Made by a program: the position numbers and the translations under genes. Positions 49,622 to 58,554 of a stretch of DNA of 64,000 nucleotides are shown here, piece by piece. The stretch is from Actinomycetota bacterium. Lineage in GTDB: Bacteria; Actinomycetota; Thermoleophilia; Miltoncostaeales; Miltoncostaeaceae. The notes under the pieces were generated by a model. That model was not told the origin of the DNA. It worked only from the letters and a program-made list of their open reading frames with translations, and ran no database searches. How positions within the stretch are numbered: the stretch's first letter is position 1; each line of letters opens with the position of its first letter. The stretch is taken from NCBI GenBank assembly GCA_020636905.1, contig JACJWX010000013.1:2501-66500 (forward strand). The letters run 5' to 3'.

Positions 49622-51514
49622 TCACGCCTCGGCGGCTTCCGCGGCCCGCTCCCATTCGGCCATGGCGTACGCGAGGTCCTCCTGGACGTCTCTGTGCTGG
49701 GCTCCGAGCTCCGCGAGCACATCGGGCTCGGCGTGGACGTCGGGTTTCCCGAGCTCCGCCTCGATGTCGGCCAGTTGCTGCTCCAGCCGCGTGACCTTCA
49801 CCTCGAGCTGGCGCACCCGTTTCGCCCCGGACGTGGAGCGGGACGCCTTCGCGCCCTTGCCTCCTGACGCCGGCGCACGCTTCGACGACTGCCGGGTCGC
49901 CTCGGACGGACGCTCGACCGTGTCATCGGCTTCCAGCCGACGGGCGCGCAGCAGCTCGGCCCACCCACCTTCGCGCGCGACCAGGCCGCCATCCTCGATC
50001 GAGAGGGTGCGCGTCGCGATCGCGTCGATCAATGCCCGGTCATGGGAGACGAACAGGATGGTGCCCTCGTAGGCGCGGAGGGCGTCCTCGAGCGCTTCAC
50101 GACTCTCGGCGTCGAGGTGGTTGGTCGGCTCGTCGAGGATCAGGAAGTTGCCGCCCTGGGCCACCATGATGGCCAGCGACAGCCGGCGGCGCTCGCCGCC
50201 GGACAGGTCGGCGACGATCTTCTCCACCTCGGCCCCCGAGAAGAGGAACGTGCCCAGCAGGGTCCGGGCCTGGGTACGGGTGAGCGTCGCCGCCGCCATG
50301 AGCGTGTCGACGACCGATCGGTCCTCGTGCATCTCGTTGCCGTGCTGGGAGTAGTAGTTCGCCTCGACCCGATGGCCGACACCGACCCGACCCTTCGCGG
50401 GCCTTCGGGCTCCGGTCAGCGTGTCGAGCAACGTCGTCTTGCCGGTGCCGTTGGGACCGACGAGGGCGACGCGCTGACCTCGCTCGATCGCCAGGTCGAC
50501 CCCGTCGAGCAGCGTCCGGTCGGCGACCGAGACCGTGACCCCCTCCGCCTCCAGAACGACTCTCCCGGGCTGCGTCACCGGTGGGAACCCGAAGTCGACC
50601 GATCGCCCGCTCGACGGCGCGGAGACGCGCTCGATCTTTGCCAGGGCCTTGGCCCGTGACTGGGCCTGGCGGGCTTTGGTGCCCGCGCGCCAGCGCGTGA
50701 CGAACCGCTCGAGCCGTGCGATCTCGGCGGCCGAGCGCTCGGCTTCCTTCGCCTGCAGCGCGAGCGCCTCGGCCCGGGCCTGCCGGAACCGCGAGTACCC
50801 CATCGGCCACAGCTTCGACCGGCCCCGGTCCAGCTCCAGCACCCCGGTGGCCACCGATTCGAGGAACCACCGGTCGTGCGAAACGAGCACCACCGCGCAC
50901 CGCATCTCGATGACGGCCTGCTCGAGCCACTCGGTGCTGGTCACGTCGAGGTGGTTCGTCGGCTCGTCGAGGAGCAGCACGTCCGGACGCGACACCAGCG
51001 CCCGCGCGAGCGACGCGCGCGTCAGTTCGCCTCCGCTGAAGACCGACAGGGGATCACCCAGCCGGTCGTCCGGGATGCCGAGGCCGCGGGTGACCCGCCC
51101 CATCCAGACGCGCCAGTCGTACCCGCCGGCCCGCTCGAGCGCCGACTGCGCCCGCGTGTACTGCTCGAGCACCTCGGCGCCCGAATCGCCTTCGGCCATC
51201 CGCGCTTCGAGCGCGGCGAGGCGTGCCTCTGCGGCCTGCGCCGCGGCCATGCCCTCGCCCACGTAGTCCTCCAGGGACCGGTCGAGCGCGTCGGTGGGCG
51301 GGCGCTGATCGTGCAGCGCGACGTGGTGTCCCCGTGGCACGCTGAGCTGCCCGCCGTCCGCGGCGAGCCGCCCGGCAAGGATCCGCAGCAGGGTGCTCTT
51401 GCCTTCGCCGTTGCGGCCGACCACGGCGAGCCGGTCCCCCGGACGGAGGGCGAACGACACGTCGCTGAGCACCGTGCGTGCCCCGAACGACTTCTCCAGT
51501 TTCACGACATCCAC
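49622..51514 (-). CDS. ABC-F family ATPase
   Basis: A 630-residue soluble protein with two ABC cassettes: GRNGEGKSTLL with FSGGELTRASLARAL, and GPNGTGKTTLL with LSGGERRRLSLAIM. A charged linker (about residues 235-310) sits between them and a C-terminal coiled coil follows (VRQLEVKVTRLEQQLADIEA). There is no membrane domain. ABC-F proteins act at the ribosome E site in translation rescue or antibiotic protection; the group here is housekeeping Uup/EttA-like rather than a known resistance type. The GTG at 51514 follows TACCCT by eight bases. Confidence 0.92.
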   Translation of the reverse strand: MDVVKLEKSFGARTVLSDVSFALRPGDRLAVVGRNGEGKSTLLRILAGRLAADGGQLSVPRGHHVALHDQRPPTDALDRSLEDYVGEGMAAAQAAEARLAALEARMAEGDSGAEVLEQYTRAQSALERAGGYDWRVWMGRVTRGLGIPDDRLGDPLSVFSGGELTRASLARALVSRPDVLLLDEPTNHLDVTSTEWLEQAVIEMRCAVVLVSHDRWFLESVATGVLELDRGRSKLWPMGYSRFRQARAEALALQAKEAERSAAEIARLERFVTRWRAGTKARQAQSRAKALAKIERVSAPSSGRSVDFGFPPVTQPGRVVLEAEGVTVSVADRTLLDGVDLAIERGQRVALVGPNGTGKTTLLDTLTGARRPAKGRVGVGHRVEANYYSQHGNEMHEDRSVVDTLMAAATLTRTQARTLLGTFLFSGAEVEKIVADLSGGERRRLSLAIMVAQGGNFLILDEPTNHLDAESREALEDALRAYEGTILFVSHDRALIDAIATRTLSIEDGGLVAREGGWAELLRARRLEADDTVERPSEATRQSSKRAPASGGKGAKASRSTSGAKRVRQLEVKVTRLEQQLADIEAELGKPDVHAEPDVLAELGAQHRDVQEDLAYAMAEWERAAEAAEA

Positions 51515-51522
51515 GGCGGCAC

Positions 51523-51599
51523 AGGGTAGCGGGTCTCCCCGCCGTGGCCACGCGGGCGGTCGGCCCTGCGCGCGGAACGTCCCGCGCGCGGGGTATGGT
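51523..51599. promoter_or_regulatory. Divergent leaderless promoters of ABC-F and RNase D genes
   Basis: Minus-strand TACCCT (51528-51523) lies eight bases before the ABC-F GTG. Plus-strand TATGGT (51594-51599) lies six bases before the RNase D GTG. Both genes lack ribosome-binding sites. The region between is a GC-rich spacer. Confidence 0.5.
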
Positions 51600-51605
51600 G
51601 CCCGC

Positions 51606-52796
51606 GTGGACGCCGCTCACCCGCCGATCATCACCGAGGCCGCAGGGGTTTCGGCGCTCGTCGAGCGGGTCCGTGACGCCGGGCAGCTCGCGATCGACTT
51701 CGAGTTCCTCTGGGAGCGCACCTACGCCCCGCTCCCCTGCCTCGCGCAGGTGGCATGCGAGGGCCGGATCGACCTGGTCGACCCCATCGCCGGGGCGCCG
51801 CTCGAGCCCCTGGCCGCGCTCGTCGCCGATCCCGAGATCCTGACGATCATGCACGCGCCCTCGGCGGATCTCACCCTGCTGGGCATGCAGTTCGACGAGC
51901 TGCCGGCGAACCTCCTGGACGTCCAGCTCATCGCCGGATTCGTCGGCCTGGGCGCCGGGCAGGGGCTTTCGACGCTGCTCGCTCGCGTGCTCGACGTGCG
52001 GCTCGACAAGGGCGAGCAATACACCGACTGGCGGCGGCGGCCGCTGTCCGACAAACAGATCGAGTACGCCCGGGCGGACGTGGCGTACCTCGATGCACTC
52101 GTCACCACGCTGCTCGAACAGGCCGGGGCACTGGGGCGCGCGGACTGGGTCGCCGAGGAACACGAGCGCCGCTACGGACCCGGCCAGCGCTGGGTCCCGG
52201 ATCCCGACGAGTCCTGGCGCAAGGTCAAGGGCCAGGGGAAGCTCTCGGCCCGGGACCGATCGGTGCTCCAGTGCCTGGCCCGCTGGAGGGAGATCCGGGC
52301 GCAGGAGCGCGACCGTCCCGCCGCGTGGCTCCTGCCCGACCGCACCCTCATCGAAATCGCCCGGCGAAAGCCGACGAGCGCCGATCGGCTGCTGCGCGAA
52401 CGCGGTGTCCCCGAGCGGATGCCCCGCGATGACATCGAGGCGATTCTCGCCGCGGTCGCCGAGGGCCGTGACGCCGAGCCCGTCAAGCTCCCCGCGCCGG
52501 TCTCGAGCGAATACCAGGGGCGTCTGGAGACCCTCGTGGGCCTCGGCCAGATCCTGGTGGCCGGCCGCGCCGCCACCGAGGGGCTGGCCCCGTCGCTGCT
52601 CGCGACCCGCGACGAGGTGGAGTCGTTTCTCGCCGACGCGATCGGCGCCCGCTCCGTTCCGGACTCACCCCTCGCCACCGGATGGCGGTTCGCCTTCGCC
52701 GGCGCGCCGCTACGGGACCTGGCTGAGGGGCGGATCGCACTGGCCGCCGGGTCGACGCCACCGTACCTGCGTGAGATCGCCCGGGCCCCGGAATGA
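51606..52796 (+). CDS. rnd: Ribonuclease D
   Basis: 3'-5' exoribonuclease for tRNA trimming and RNA turnover, 396 residues. The DEDDy exonuclease domain shows Asp/Glu in AIDFEFLWERTY, Asp in HAPSADLTLLG and the Tyr-Asp set in YARADVAYLDAL. Two HRDC-like helical domains follow (SARDRSVLQCLARWREIRAQ and YQGRLETLVGLGQIL). The GTG at 51606 is probably leaderless. Confidence 0.93.
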   Translation: MDAAHPPIITEAAGVSALVERVRDAGQLAIDFEFLWERTYAPLPCLAQVACEGRIDLVDPIAGAPLEPLAALVADPEILTIMHAPSADLTLLGMQFDELPANLLDVQLIAGFVGLGAGQGLSTLLARVLDVRLDKGEQYTDWRRRPLSDKQIEYARADVAYLDALVTTLLEQAGALGRADWVAEEHERRYGPGQRWVPDPDESWRKVKGQGKLSARDRSVLQCLARWREIRAQERDRPAAWLLPDRTLIEIARRKPTSADRLLRERGVPERMPRDDIEAILAAVAEGRDAEPVKLPAPVSSEYQGRLETLVGLGQILVAGRAATEGLAPSLLATRDEVESFLADAIGARSVPDSPLATGWRFAFAGAPLRDLAEGRIALAAGSTPPYLREIARAPE

Positions 52797-52821
52797 ACCG
52801 ACCCGCCCCCGTGCTGAGCGT

Positions 52822-52974
52822 CTACGCCGCGGTCGGCACCGATCCGGTGTGCGTGTCGCCGTGCTCGTGAGTGCAGCCTGGGACGGTGCAATGGCCCGGC
52901 GTGGGGTCCAGGCGATCGAGCAACGCGGTGATGCGAGCGAACTCGACGGCTGCCGGATGCTGGATGACGCTCAT
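52822..52974 (-). CDS. Small Cys/His protein, 50 residues
   Basis: A 50-residue frame in the gap between the RNase D and Ppx genes, on the minus strand. The ATG at 52974 has GAGGAAA five bases upstream, one of the best ribosome-binding sites in the window. The N-terminal half is helical (VEFARITALLDRLDPTP) and the rest holds GHCTVPGCTHEHGDTHT, with two Cys and four His spaced like a small zinc or metal site. I know no family for it. It diverges from the Ppx/GppA gene. Confidence 0.6.
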   Translation of the reverse strand: MSVIQHPAAVEFARITALLDRLDPTPGHCTVPGCTHEHGDTHTGSVPTAA

Positions 52975-53069
52975 TGGGGTTTCCTCGTTTGTCGGAGATC
53001 GATTGCGGGCATCAAATCCAGCGAGGGTTCCCCCATGGTTTGGCCCGTGTTATCGGTCAGCCAACCGCG

Positions 53070-54647
53070 ATGAGCCCCGATGCCCCCACCCACGAGCCCG
53101 GCCGAGACGCCCGTGCCACGGCGATCATCGACATGGGCTCGAACAGCTTCCGGCTGGTCGTGTACCACTGGATGCCCGGCGGATGGTTCCGGCTGGTCGA
53201 CGAGATCCGCGAGGCCGTCCGTCTCTCCGAGGGCCAGACCGACGGGCGCCTCCAACCCCGCGCGCTCGCCCGCGCCGCGCACGCGGCCGACCTGTACGCC
53301 GCCTACTGCGATGCGGCGGGAATCGACCACATCGACGCGGTCGCCACGTCCGCGGTCCGTGACGCGACGAACCAGGACGAGGCCCTCGACGCGCTGAGCG
53401 CCGGTGGACGGCTGCCCGTGCGTGTTCTGAGCGAGGACGACGAATCCCGCTACGGATACCTGGCGGCGGTGAACGGCAGCACGGTGGCCGACGGCTGGTT
53501 CCTGGACATCGGCGGCGGCTCGCTCCAGGTGGGCCGCATCGAGCGCCGCCACCTCACCAACAGCATGAGCGCCGCGCTCGGGGCGGTGCGCCTCACCGAG
53601 GCCTTCCTCACCGGCGACCAGCAGTCGGGCAAGGAGGCCGCCGCGCTCCGTAAGCACGTCCGCAAGCAGCTCACGACCCACGACTGGATCGGCGGCGGCG
53701 GCCGTATGGTCGGCATCGGCGGCGCGATCCGCACCCTCGCGGTGATGGAGCAGCGGCGCGCCGAGGCGCCGTTCATCAACCCGGACGGGCATCGCATGAC
53801 CCGCGATGCTCTCGGCGAGACCATCGACCTGCTGACGTCCCTCCCGGTGGCCGAGCGCCGCGGGCTCCAGGGGCTGCGATCGGATCGGGCCGACATCATC
53901 CTCGCCGCCGCGCTCGCCATCGACGAGGCCATGGCCACCGCGGGCTGCGAACGGCTCGAGGTCACCGCGCAGGGGCTCCGCGAAGGCGTGTTCTTCGAGC
54001 ACTACCTGCGAGACGAGGTACCGCCCCTGCTCCCCGACGTCCGGCGCACCTCGGTGCTCAACGCCGGCCTCCAGTTCGAGTTCGACCGGCGCCACGCCGA
54101 GCAGGTGGCGCGGGTGGCGCTGGCGGCGTTCGATGAGACGGCCCGCCTGGGTCTGCATCGCGGCGACAGCATGGAACGTGAGGTCCTGTGGACGGCCGCG
54201 ATGCTCCACGACGTGGGGGTGCTCGTGGACTACAGCGCCCACCACCGGCACTCCGAGTATCTGGTGCTCAACACCGGGCTGCCCGGGTACGACCACCACG
54301 AACTCGCGATGATCGCTTGCATGCTCCGGGGGCATCGAAAGGGCGTCCCCTCACTCAAGAAGGTCTACGGATCGCTGGTGCGCGAAGACGACGACGCCCG
54401 CTACCTGCGTGGCGTGGCCCTGCTTCGGCTCTCCGAGCAGCTCGAGCGGGCGAAGGCCGGCCAGATCCGTGAACTTCGCTGCCGCCTCGAGGACGACGAA
54501 CTGGTCATCACCGTCGGCTGCGAGGGCGATCCGTCGCTGCCGCTCTGGTCGGGAATGGCCGAACGACAGCACGTCGAGCGGGCGTTCGGCGTGACGATGC
54601 GCCTGGAGTCGGCCTCGGGGATCGAGGTTCCCGAGCGGCCGAGCTAG
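53070..54647 (+). CDS. Ppx/GppA phosphatase family protein with HD-type C-terminal domain
   Basis: Exopolyphosphatase or pppGpp phosphohydrolase, 525 residues. The ASKHA fold has the phosphate loops IIDMGSNSFRLVVY and FLDIGGGSLQVG. The C-terminal part has the HD-like helix bundle (MLHDVGVLVDYSAHHRHSEY). The family splits polyphosphate and guanosine pentaphosphate, and the balance cannot be told by eye. The ATG at 53070 lacks a clear ribosome-binding site. It converges with the SUI1-type gene, five bases between stops. Confidence 0.92.
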   Translation: MSPDAPTHEPGRDARATAIIDMGSNSFRLVVYHWMPGGWFRLVDEIREAVRLSEGQTDGRLQPRALARAAHAADLYAAYCDAAGIDHIDAVATSAVRDATNQDEALDALSAGGRLPVRVLSEDDESRYGYLAAVNGSTVADGWFLDIGGGSLQVGRIERRHLTNSMSAALGAVRLTEAFLTGDQQSGKEAAALRKHVRKQLTTHDWIGGGGRMVGIGGAIRTLAVMEQRRAEAPFINPDGHRMTRDALGETIDLLTSLPVAERRGLQGLRSDRADIILAAALAIDEAMATAGCERLEVTAQGLREGVFFEHYLRDEVPPLLPDVRRTSVLNAGLQFEFDRRHAEQVARVALAAFDETARLGLHRGDSMEREVLWTAAMLHDVGVLVDYSAHHRHSEYLVLNTGLPGYDHHELAMIACMLRGHRKGVPSLKKVYGSLVREDDDARYLRGVALLRLSEQLERAKAGQIRELRCRLEDDELVITVGCEGDPSLPLWSGMAERQHVERAFGVTMRLESASGIEVPERPS

Positions 54648-54652
54648 CTCAG

Positions 54653-54979
54653 CTAGCCGCCGGCGAGCTTCACCCGGTAGCGGCCCGAGAGATGGTCGAC
54701 GACCGTGGTGCGATGGTCGCCCTGCAGTTCGATGACGCCATCTTTCACCGATCCGCCGCTGCCGCAGCGGCGCTTGAGTTCCTTCCCCACCCCCGCGACG
54801 TCCGCGGCGGGAACCCCGGTCACGAGCGTGACGGTCTTGCCCTTCCGCCCGGACTTGGTGCGGCTGACGCGGACCACGCCGTCGCCGACGGGCGCCGGAG
54901 CGCTGATGTCTGACGACTCGACGCGTCCGACGTCGGAGCTGTAGACCAGCCGGGTATTCTCGGTATTCCCGTCGAACAT
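54653..54979 (-). CDS. yciH: SUI1/eIF1-like translation factor (YciH family)
   Basis: A 108-residue protein. The C-terminal SUI1 domain has KTVTLVTGVPAADVAGVGKE, LKRRCGSGGSVKDGVIELQG and DHLSGRYRVKLAGG, the eIF1 core fold. Bacterial YciH is thought to act in translation start-site fidelity or as a stress inhibitor of initiation. The ATG at 54979 has AGAGGAAA eight bases upstream. It diverges from cysH, with 31 bases between starts. Confidence 0.92.
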   Translation of the reverse strand: MFDGNTENTRLVYSSDVGRVESSDISAPAPVGDGVVRVSRTKSGRKGKTVTLVTGVPAADVAGVGKELKRRCGSGGSVKDGVIELQGDHRTTVVDHLSGRYRVKLAGG

Positions 54980-54997
54980 TTCGTGATTTTCCTCTGC

Positions 54998-55003
54998 TAG
55001 CCT
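54998..55003 (+). promoter_or_regulatory. cysH: -10 box TAGCCT for cysH
   Basis: TAGCCT ends seven bases before the cysH ATG at 55011, and no ribosome-binding site is present. Confidence 0.45.
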
Positions 55004-55010
55004 CGTCCTG

Positions 55011-55751
55011 ATGAGCACCGCACCGCTGACGGCATCCGAAGTCGACGAGCTGGCCGTCCGCTTCGAGGAACGGACGCCGCAGGAGCTGCTCGCCTGGGCC
55101 GCCGACCGCTTCGGTGACCGTATCGTGCTGACCTGCTCGTGGCAGTTCCAGTCGTCGGTGCTGGTCCACATGCTGCACGAGCTCGGCGCCACGGTTCGCA
55201 TCGTTGAGCTCGACACCGGGCTGCTGTTCCCCGAGACCCACGCCACCCGCGAGGCGCTCATCGAGCGCTACGGGATCACCGTCGACACGATTCGCCCGCA
55301 GCGGACGGTCGACGAGCAGGCCCTCGACGAGGGCCCGGAACTGTGGACGCGCCAGCCGGATCGGTGCTGCGAGCTGCGCAAGGTCCTCCCGCTGATGCGG
55401 GCCCTCGACGGGATGGACGCGTGGATCACCGGGATCCGTCGTGAGCAGTCGCCCACGCGGGCCAACGCACGCCCCGTCGAGCTCGACGAGACCCGGGGCG
55501 TCGTCAAGATCCAGCCGCTGGTCACCTGGAGCGTCGAAGACGTCATGGGGTACCTCTACGCCCACGACGTGCCGTTCAACGAGCTGCACACCCGCGGATA
55601 CCGCTCCATCGGGTGCATGCCCTGCACCCAGGCGGTGCTCGACGGCGACGACGAGCGCTCGGGCCGCTGGGCCGGCACCGACAAGATCGAGTGTGGACTC
55701 CACCTGCCCGCCCAGGCCGTCCCGGAGTCGGCCCCCGACACCCCCTCCTGA
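55011..55751 (+). CDS. cysH: Adenylylsulfate (APS) reductase, iron-sulfur type
   Basis: Reduces activated sulfate to sulfite in cysteine synthesis; 246 residues. The CysCys...CysXXCys set (RCCELRK and GCMPCTQ) that binds 4Fe-4S in APS-type enzymes is present, and the catalytic Cys is in ECGLHL near the C terminus. The presence of the cluster motif argues for APS rather than PAPS as substrate. No other sulfate-assimilation gene is in the window. The ATG at 55011 is probably leaderless. Confidence 0.94.
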   Translation: MSTAPLTASEVDELAVRFEERTPQELLAWAADRFGDRIVLTCSWQFQSSVLVHMLHELGATVRIVELDTGLLFPETHATREALIERYGITVDTIRPQRTVDEQALDEGPELWTRQPDRCCELRKVLPLMRALDGMDAWITGIRREQSPTRANARPVELDETRGVVKIQPLVTWSVEDVMGYLYAHDVPFNELHTRGYRSIGCMPCTQAVLDGDDERSGRWAGTDKIECGLHLPAQAVPESAPDTPS

Positions 55752-55762
55752 CGGAACCCGCG

Positions 55763-56616
55763 GTGGCGGTCGACCTGCACTGCCACAGCACCGCGTCAGA
55801 CGGGACCCTGCCACCGGCGAGCGTGGTCGCGCTCGCGGTCGAGCACGGCGTCACGACCCTCGCCCTGACCGACCACGACACCATCGACGGTGTCGCTGAG
55901 GCGGTTCATGCGGGTGCCGACCACGGTGTGCGGGTCATCCCGGGCGTCGAGATCAGCACCGGGACGCCGTTCGGGCGGACCATGCACCTGATCGCCCTGT
56001 TCGCCGACCCGGATCCGCCCGGGCTCGCCCAGGCGCTGGCCGAGAATCGCGCTCGCCGAGACGAGCGGATCGACCTGATCCTCGCCCGCCTCGCCGCCCT
56101 CGGTCCCGAGATCTCGCGTGAGCGCGTCGACGCCCACGCCACCGGGACGGTCGCCCGGCCCCACATCGCGGCGGCGCTCGTGGACGCCGGCCACTGCAGC
56201 AGCGTCCAGGACGCCATGGACCGCTACCTGGGCGACCACCGCCCCGCCGACGTCCCCCACCGCGGACTCGACGGGGCCGCCGCCGTGCGGCTCGTGCGCG
56301 AGCTGGGCGGCGCCCCGATCGTGGCGCACCCCGGCACCCTTCGCCTGGGAACACCGGGCTGGAGTCGTACATGCAGTCGCTGGCGACGGTCGGCCTCGTC
56401 GGGATCGAGGTGCACCGACCCGAGCACCTTCCCGGCCAGCGGGACGTCATGCGGCGCATCGCCCGCCGGTTCGGACTGATCGCCTCGGGCGGCTCGGACT
56501 TTCACGGGCCCGAATCGCGATTCCGGCTCGGCGACACCGGTGAGCCACCGCTGCCCGACGACACCGCCGACGTCGTTCTGAGCGCCGTGGGCAAGCGTGT
56601 ACCCTCACTCGAATGA
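55763..56616 (+). pseudogene. PHP-domain phosphoesterase, single frameshift
   Basis: PHP metal-dependent phosphoesterase related to RNase AM/TrpH-like (YciV) nucleotidases. The metal motifs are DLHCHSTASDGT, LTDHDTIDG, VIPGVEIST, PIVAHPGTL and SDFHGP. The frame breaks near 56350; restoring one G in CTGGGAAC gives RLGNTGLESYMQSLATVGLV and then runs to VPSLE. The repaired protein is 284 residues with all motifs intact. As in mpg and the first chemoreceptor, loss of a base in a G/C run suggests a sequencing error. The GTG at 55763 lies 11 bases after cysH and the stop overlaps pepF. Confidence 0.86.
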
Positions 56617-58406
56617 CGACCACCCACACCGCCCCCACCGGTCCCAACGCCGAAGGCGTTCACTGGGATCTGTCGAGCCTCGTCGCCGACGCCGACACCG
56701 CCCGCACCGAACTCGCCGACGGGCTCGAGCGCGCCCGCGCCTTCCAGGAGCGTTACCGCGGCACGCTGGAATCGATCGCTCCGGCCGACCTCGCCACGGC
56801 GCTCGCCGAGCTGGCATCGATCGACAACCTGCTCTCGCGCGTCGGCAGCTACGCCCATCTGCGCGAATCGGTGGACGTCACCTCCGAGGAGAACCGGGAC
56901 CTCTCCACCGCCATGGATCAGGGCATGGTCGAGGCCAGCAACGCGCTCCGGTTCTTCGACCTGGAGTGGATGGCGCTTCCAGACGAGCGCGCGGGCGAAC
57001 TCGCGGCGGCGCCCGAGGTGGCCGCCGACCGCCACCATCTGGAAACCCTCCGTGTCTTCGCTCCGTACACCCTGAGCGAGCCTGAGGAGCGGATGCTCGC
57101 CGAGCGCGAGCCCGCCGCCGGGAGCGCCTGGCAGACGCTGTTCTCGCGCATCACCTCGACCCTGGAGGTTCCGTTCGACGCCGGTGAGGGCACCCAGGCC
57201 CACACCATCGACCGCCTGCTCGCCCACGTGCGCAACACCGACCGTGCGGTGCGCAAGGGGGCGATGCTCGCGCTCTACGGGGGGCTCGAGCCGCAGGCCG
57301 ACACCCTGGCCCACTGCTACGACACGCTGGTCGGCGATCGCCTGGCCATCGACCGGCTTCGCGGCCACGGCGACCCCATGGACCGCACACACCTGCGCAA
57401 CGAGCTGGACGGCGCCGTCGTGAATCGCATGATGGACGCGGTCGAGGCGCACTACGGCCTCGCGCAGCGCTGGTTCCGCGCCAAAGCGGGCATCCTCGGG
57501 CTCGAACGCCTCGAGCTCTGGGACCAGTACGCCCCCATCGGATCCGGCCGCAAGGTCGACTTCGACGAGGCGCGCAACCTCATCGACGTGTCGTTCGGCC
57601 GGTTCTCGTCGCGCATCTCGGACATCGCCGGCGGCTTCTTCGCCGAGCACCGGGTGGACGCCGAACCGCGTTCCGGCAAGCGCGGCGGCGCATTCTGCGC
57701 GTCGGTGGCGCAGGACGCATCGCCCTTCGTGCTCATGAACTTCACCGACAAGATGGACGACGTGATGACCCTGGCGCACGAGCTGGGCCACGGGATGCAC
57801 TTCGTGCTGTCGGCATCGCGCCAGACCGCGCTCACGTTCCACACCGGGCTCGCGCTCGCCGAGGTGCCGTCGACCTTCGCGGAGCTGCTGGCGTTCGACC
57901 ACCTGATGGAGCAGGAGACCGACCCGGCCACCCGCCGTGCGCTCACCTGCGAGCGCGTCGAGGGCAGTTTCGCGACGGTCTTCCGGCAGACCGTGCTGGC
58001 GCGCTACGAACAGCGCGCCTACGCCATGCGTGCCGAAGGCCAGACCCTGACCTCCCAGCGGCTCGGCGACATCTGGTGGGACCGGAACGCCGCCTACTAC
58101 GGCGATTCGATCGACCTGCCCGAGGGCTACCGCCTGGGGTGGTCCTACATCCCCCACTTCATCTCCACGCGCTTCTACACCTACGCCTACGTGTTCGCGC
58201 ATCTGGTGACGCTGGCCCTCTACGCCCGCTACCGCGAGCGGGGAGCCGAGTTCGCCGACGGGTACCTTGAGTTCCTCTCGGCCGGGGGGTCGGCCGCACC
58301 GGCCGACCTGCTGCGCCCGCTTGGCGTCGATCTCGATGATCCCGAGGTCTGGTCCCTCGGATTCGCCGAGATGGAGCGCATGGTGGAGATCGCCGAAGCC
58401 GGATAG
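56613..58406 (+). CDS. pepF: Oligoendopeptidase F family (M3) metallopeptidase
   Basis: Cytoplasmic zinc peptidase for short peptides, 597 residues. The active-site helix is TLAHELGHGMHF (HEXXH) with the distal Glu near LALAEVPSTFAELL. Other family blocks are RGGAFCAS and SWYI-like GWSYIPHF. The ATG at 56613 overlaps the PHP stop; TACCCT lies seven bases upstream, so it may also have its own leaderless transcript. A hairpin follows. Confidence 0.95.
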   Translation: MTTTHTAPTGPNAEGVHWDLSSLVADADTARTELADGLERARAFQERYRGTLESIAPADLATALAELASIDNLLSRVGSYAHLRESVDVTSEENRDLSTAMDQGMVEASNALRFFDLEWMALPDERAGELAAAPEVAADRHHLETLRVFAPYTLSEPEERMLAEREPAAGSAWQTLFSRITSTLEVPFDAGEGTQAHTIDRLLAHVRNTDRAVRKGAMLALYGGLEPQADTLAHCYDTLVGDRLAIDRLRGHGDPMDRTHLRNELDGAVVNRMMDAVEAHYGLAQRWFRAKAGILGLERLELWDQYAPIGSGRKVDFDEARNLIDVSFGRFSSRISDIAGGFFAEHRVDAEPRSGKRGGAFCASVAQDASPFVLMNFTDKMDDVMTLAHELGHGMHFVLSASRQTALTFHTGLALAEVPSTFAELLAFDHLMEQETDPATRRALTCERVEGSFATVFRQTVLARYEQRAYAMRAEGQTLTSQRLGDIWWDRNAAYYGDSIDLPEGYRLGWSYIPHFISTRFYTYAYVFAHLVTLALYARYRERGAEFADGYLEFLSAGGSAAPADLLRPLGVDLDDPEVWSLGFAEMERMVEIAEAG

Positions 58407-58415
58407 CCGCTCGAC

Positions 58416-58443
58416 CGGCGCGGCCCGCTGGATGGCCGCGCCG
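58416..58443 (+). terminator. Terminator hairpin of pepF
   Basis: Perfect 10-bp stem CGGCGCGGCC/GGCCGCGCCG with an 8-base loop, 9 bases past the stop. Confidence 0.65.
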
Positions 58444-58554
58444 CTGGCGCCGCGGGGCACAATGAACGATCCTGAGAGGTGACGGCGCCGGACGGCGCGA
58501 TACGACAGTCGACCGGCGCGTCGGCAGGTCGGTATCCCGTCCCGGAGGTGCACC

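Noticed and set aside
52793..52870. 25-residue plus-strand frame overlapping the RNase D stop as ATGA
   Set aside because: No ribosome-binding site or recognisable composition, and it overlaps the better-supported minus-strand 50-residue gene.
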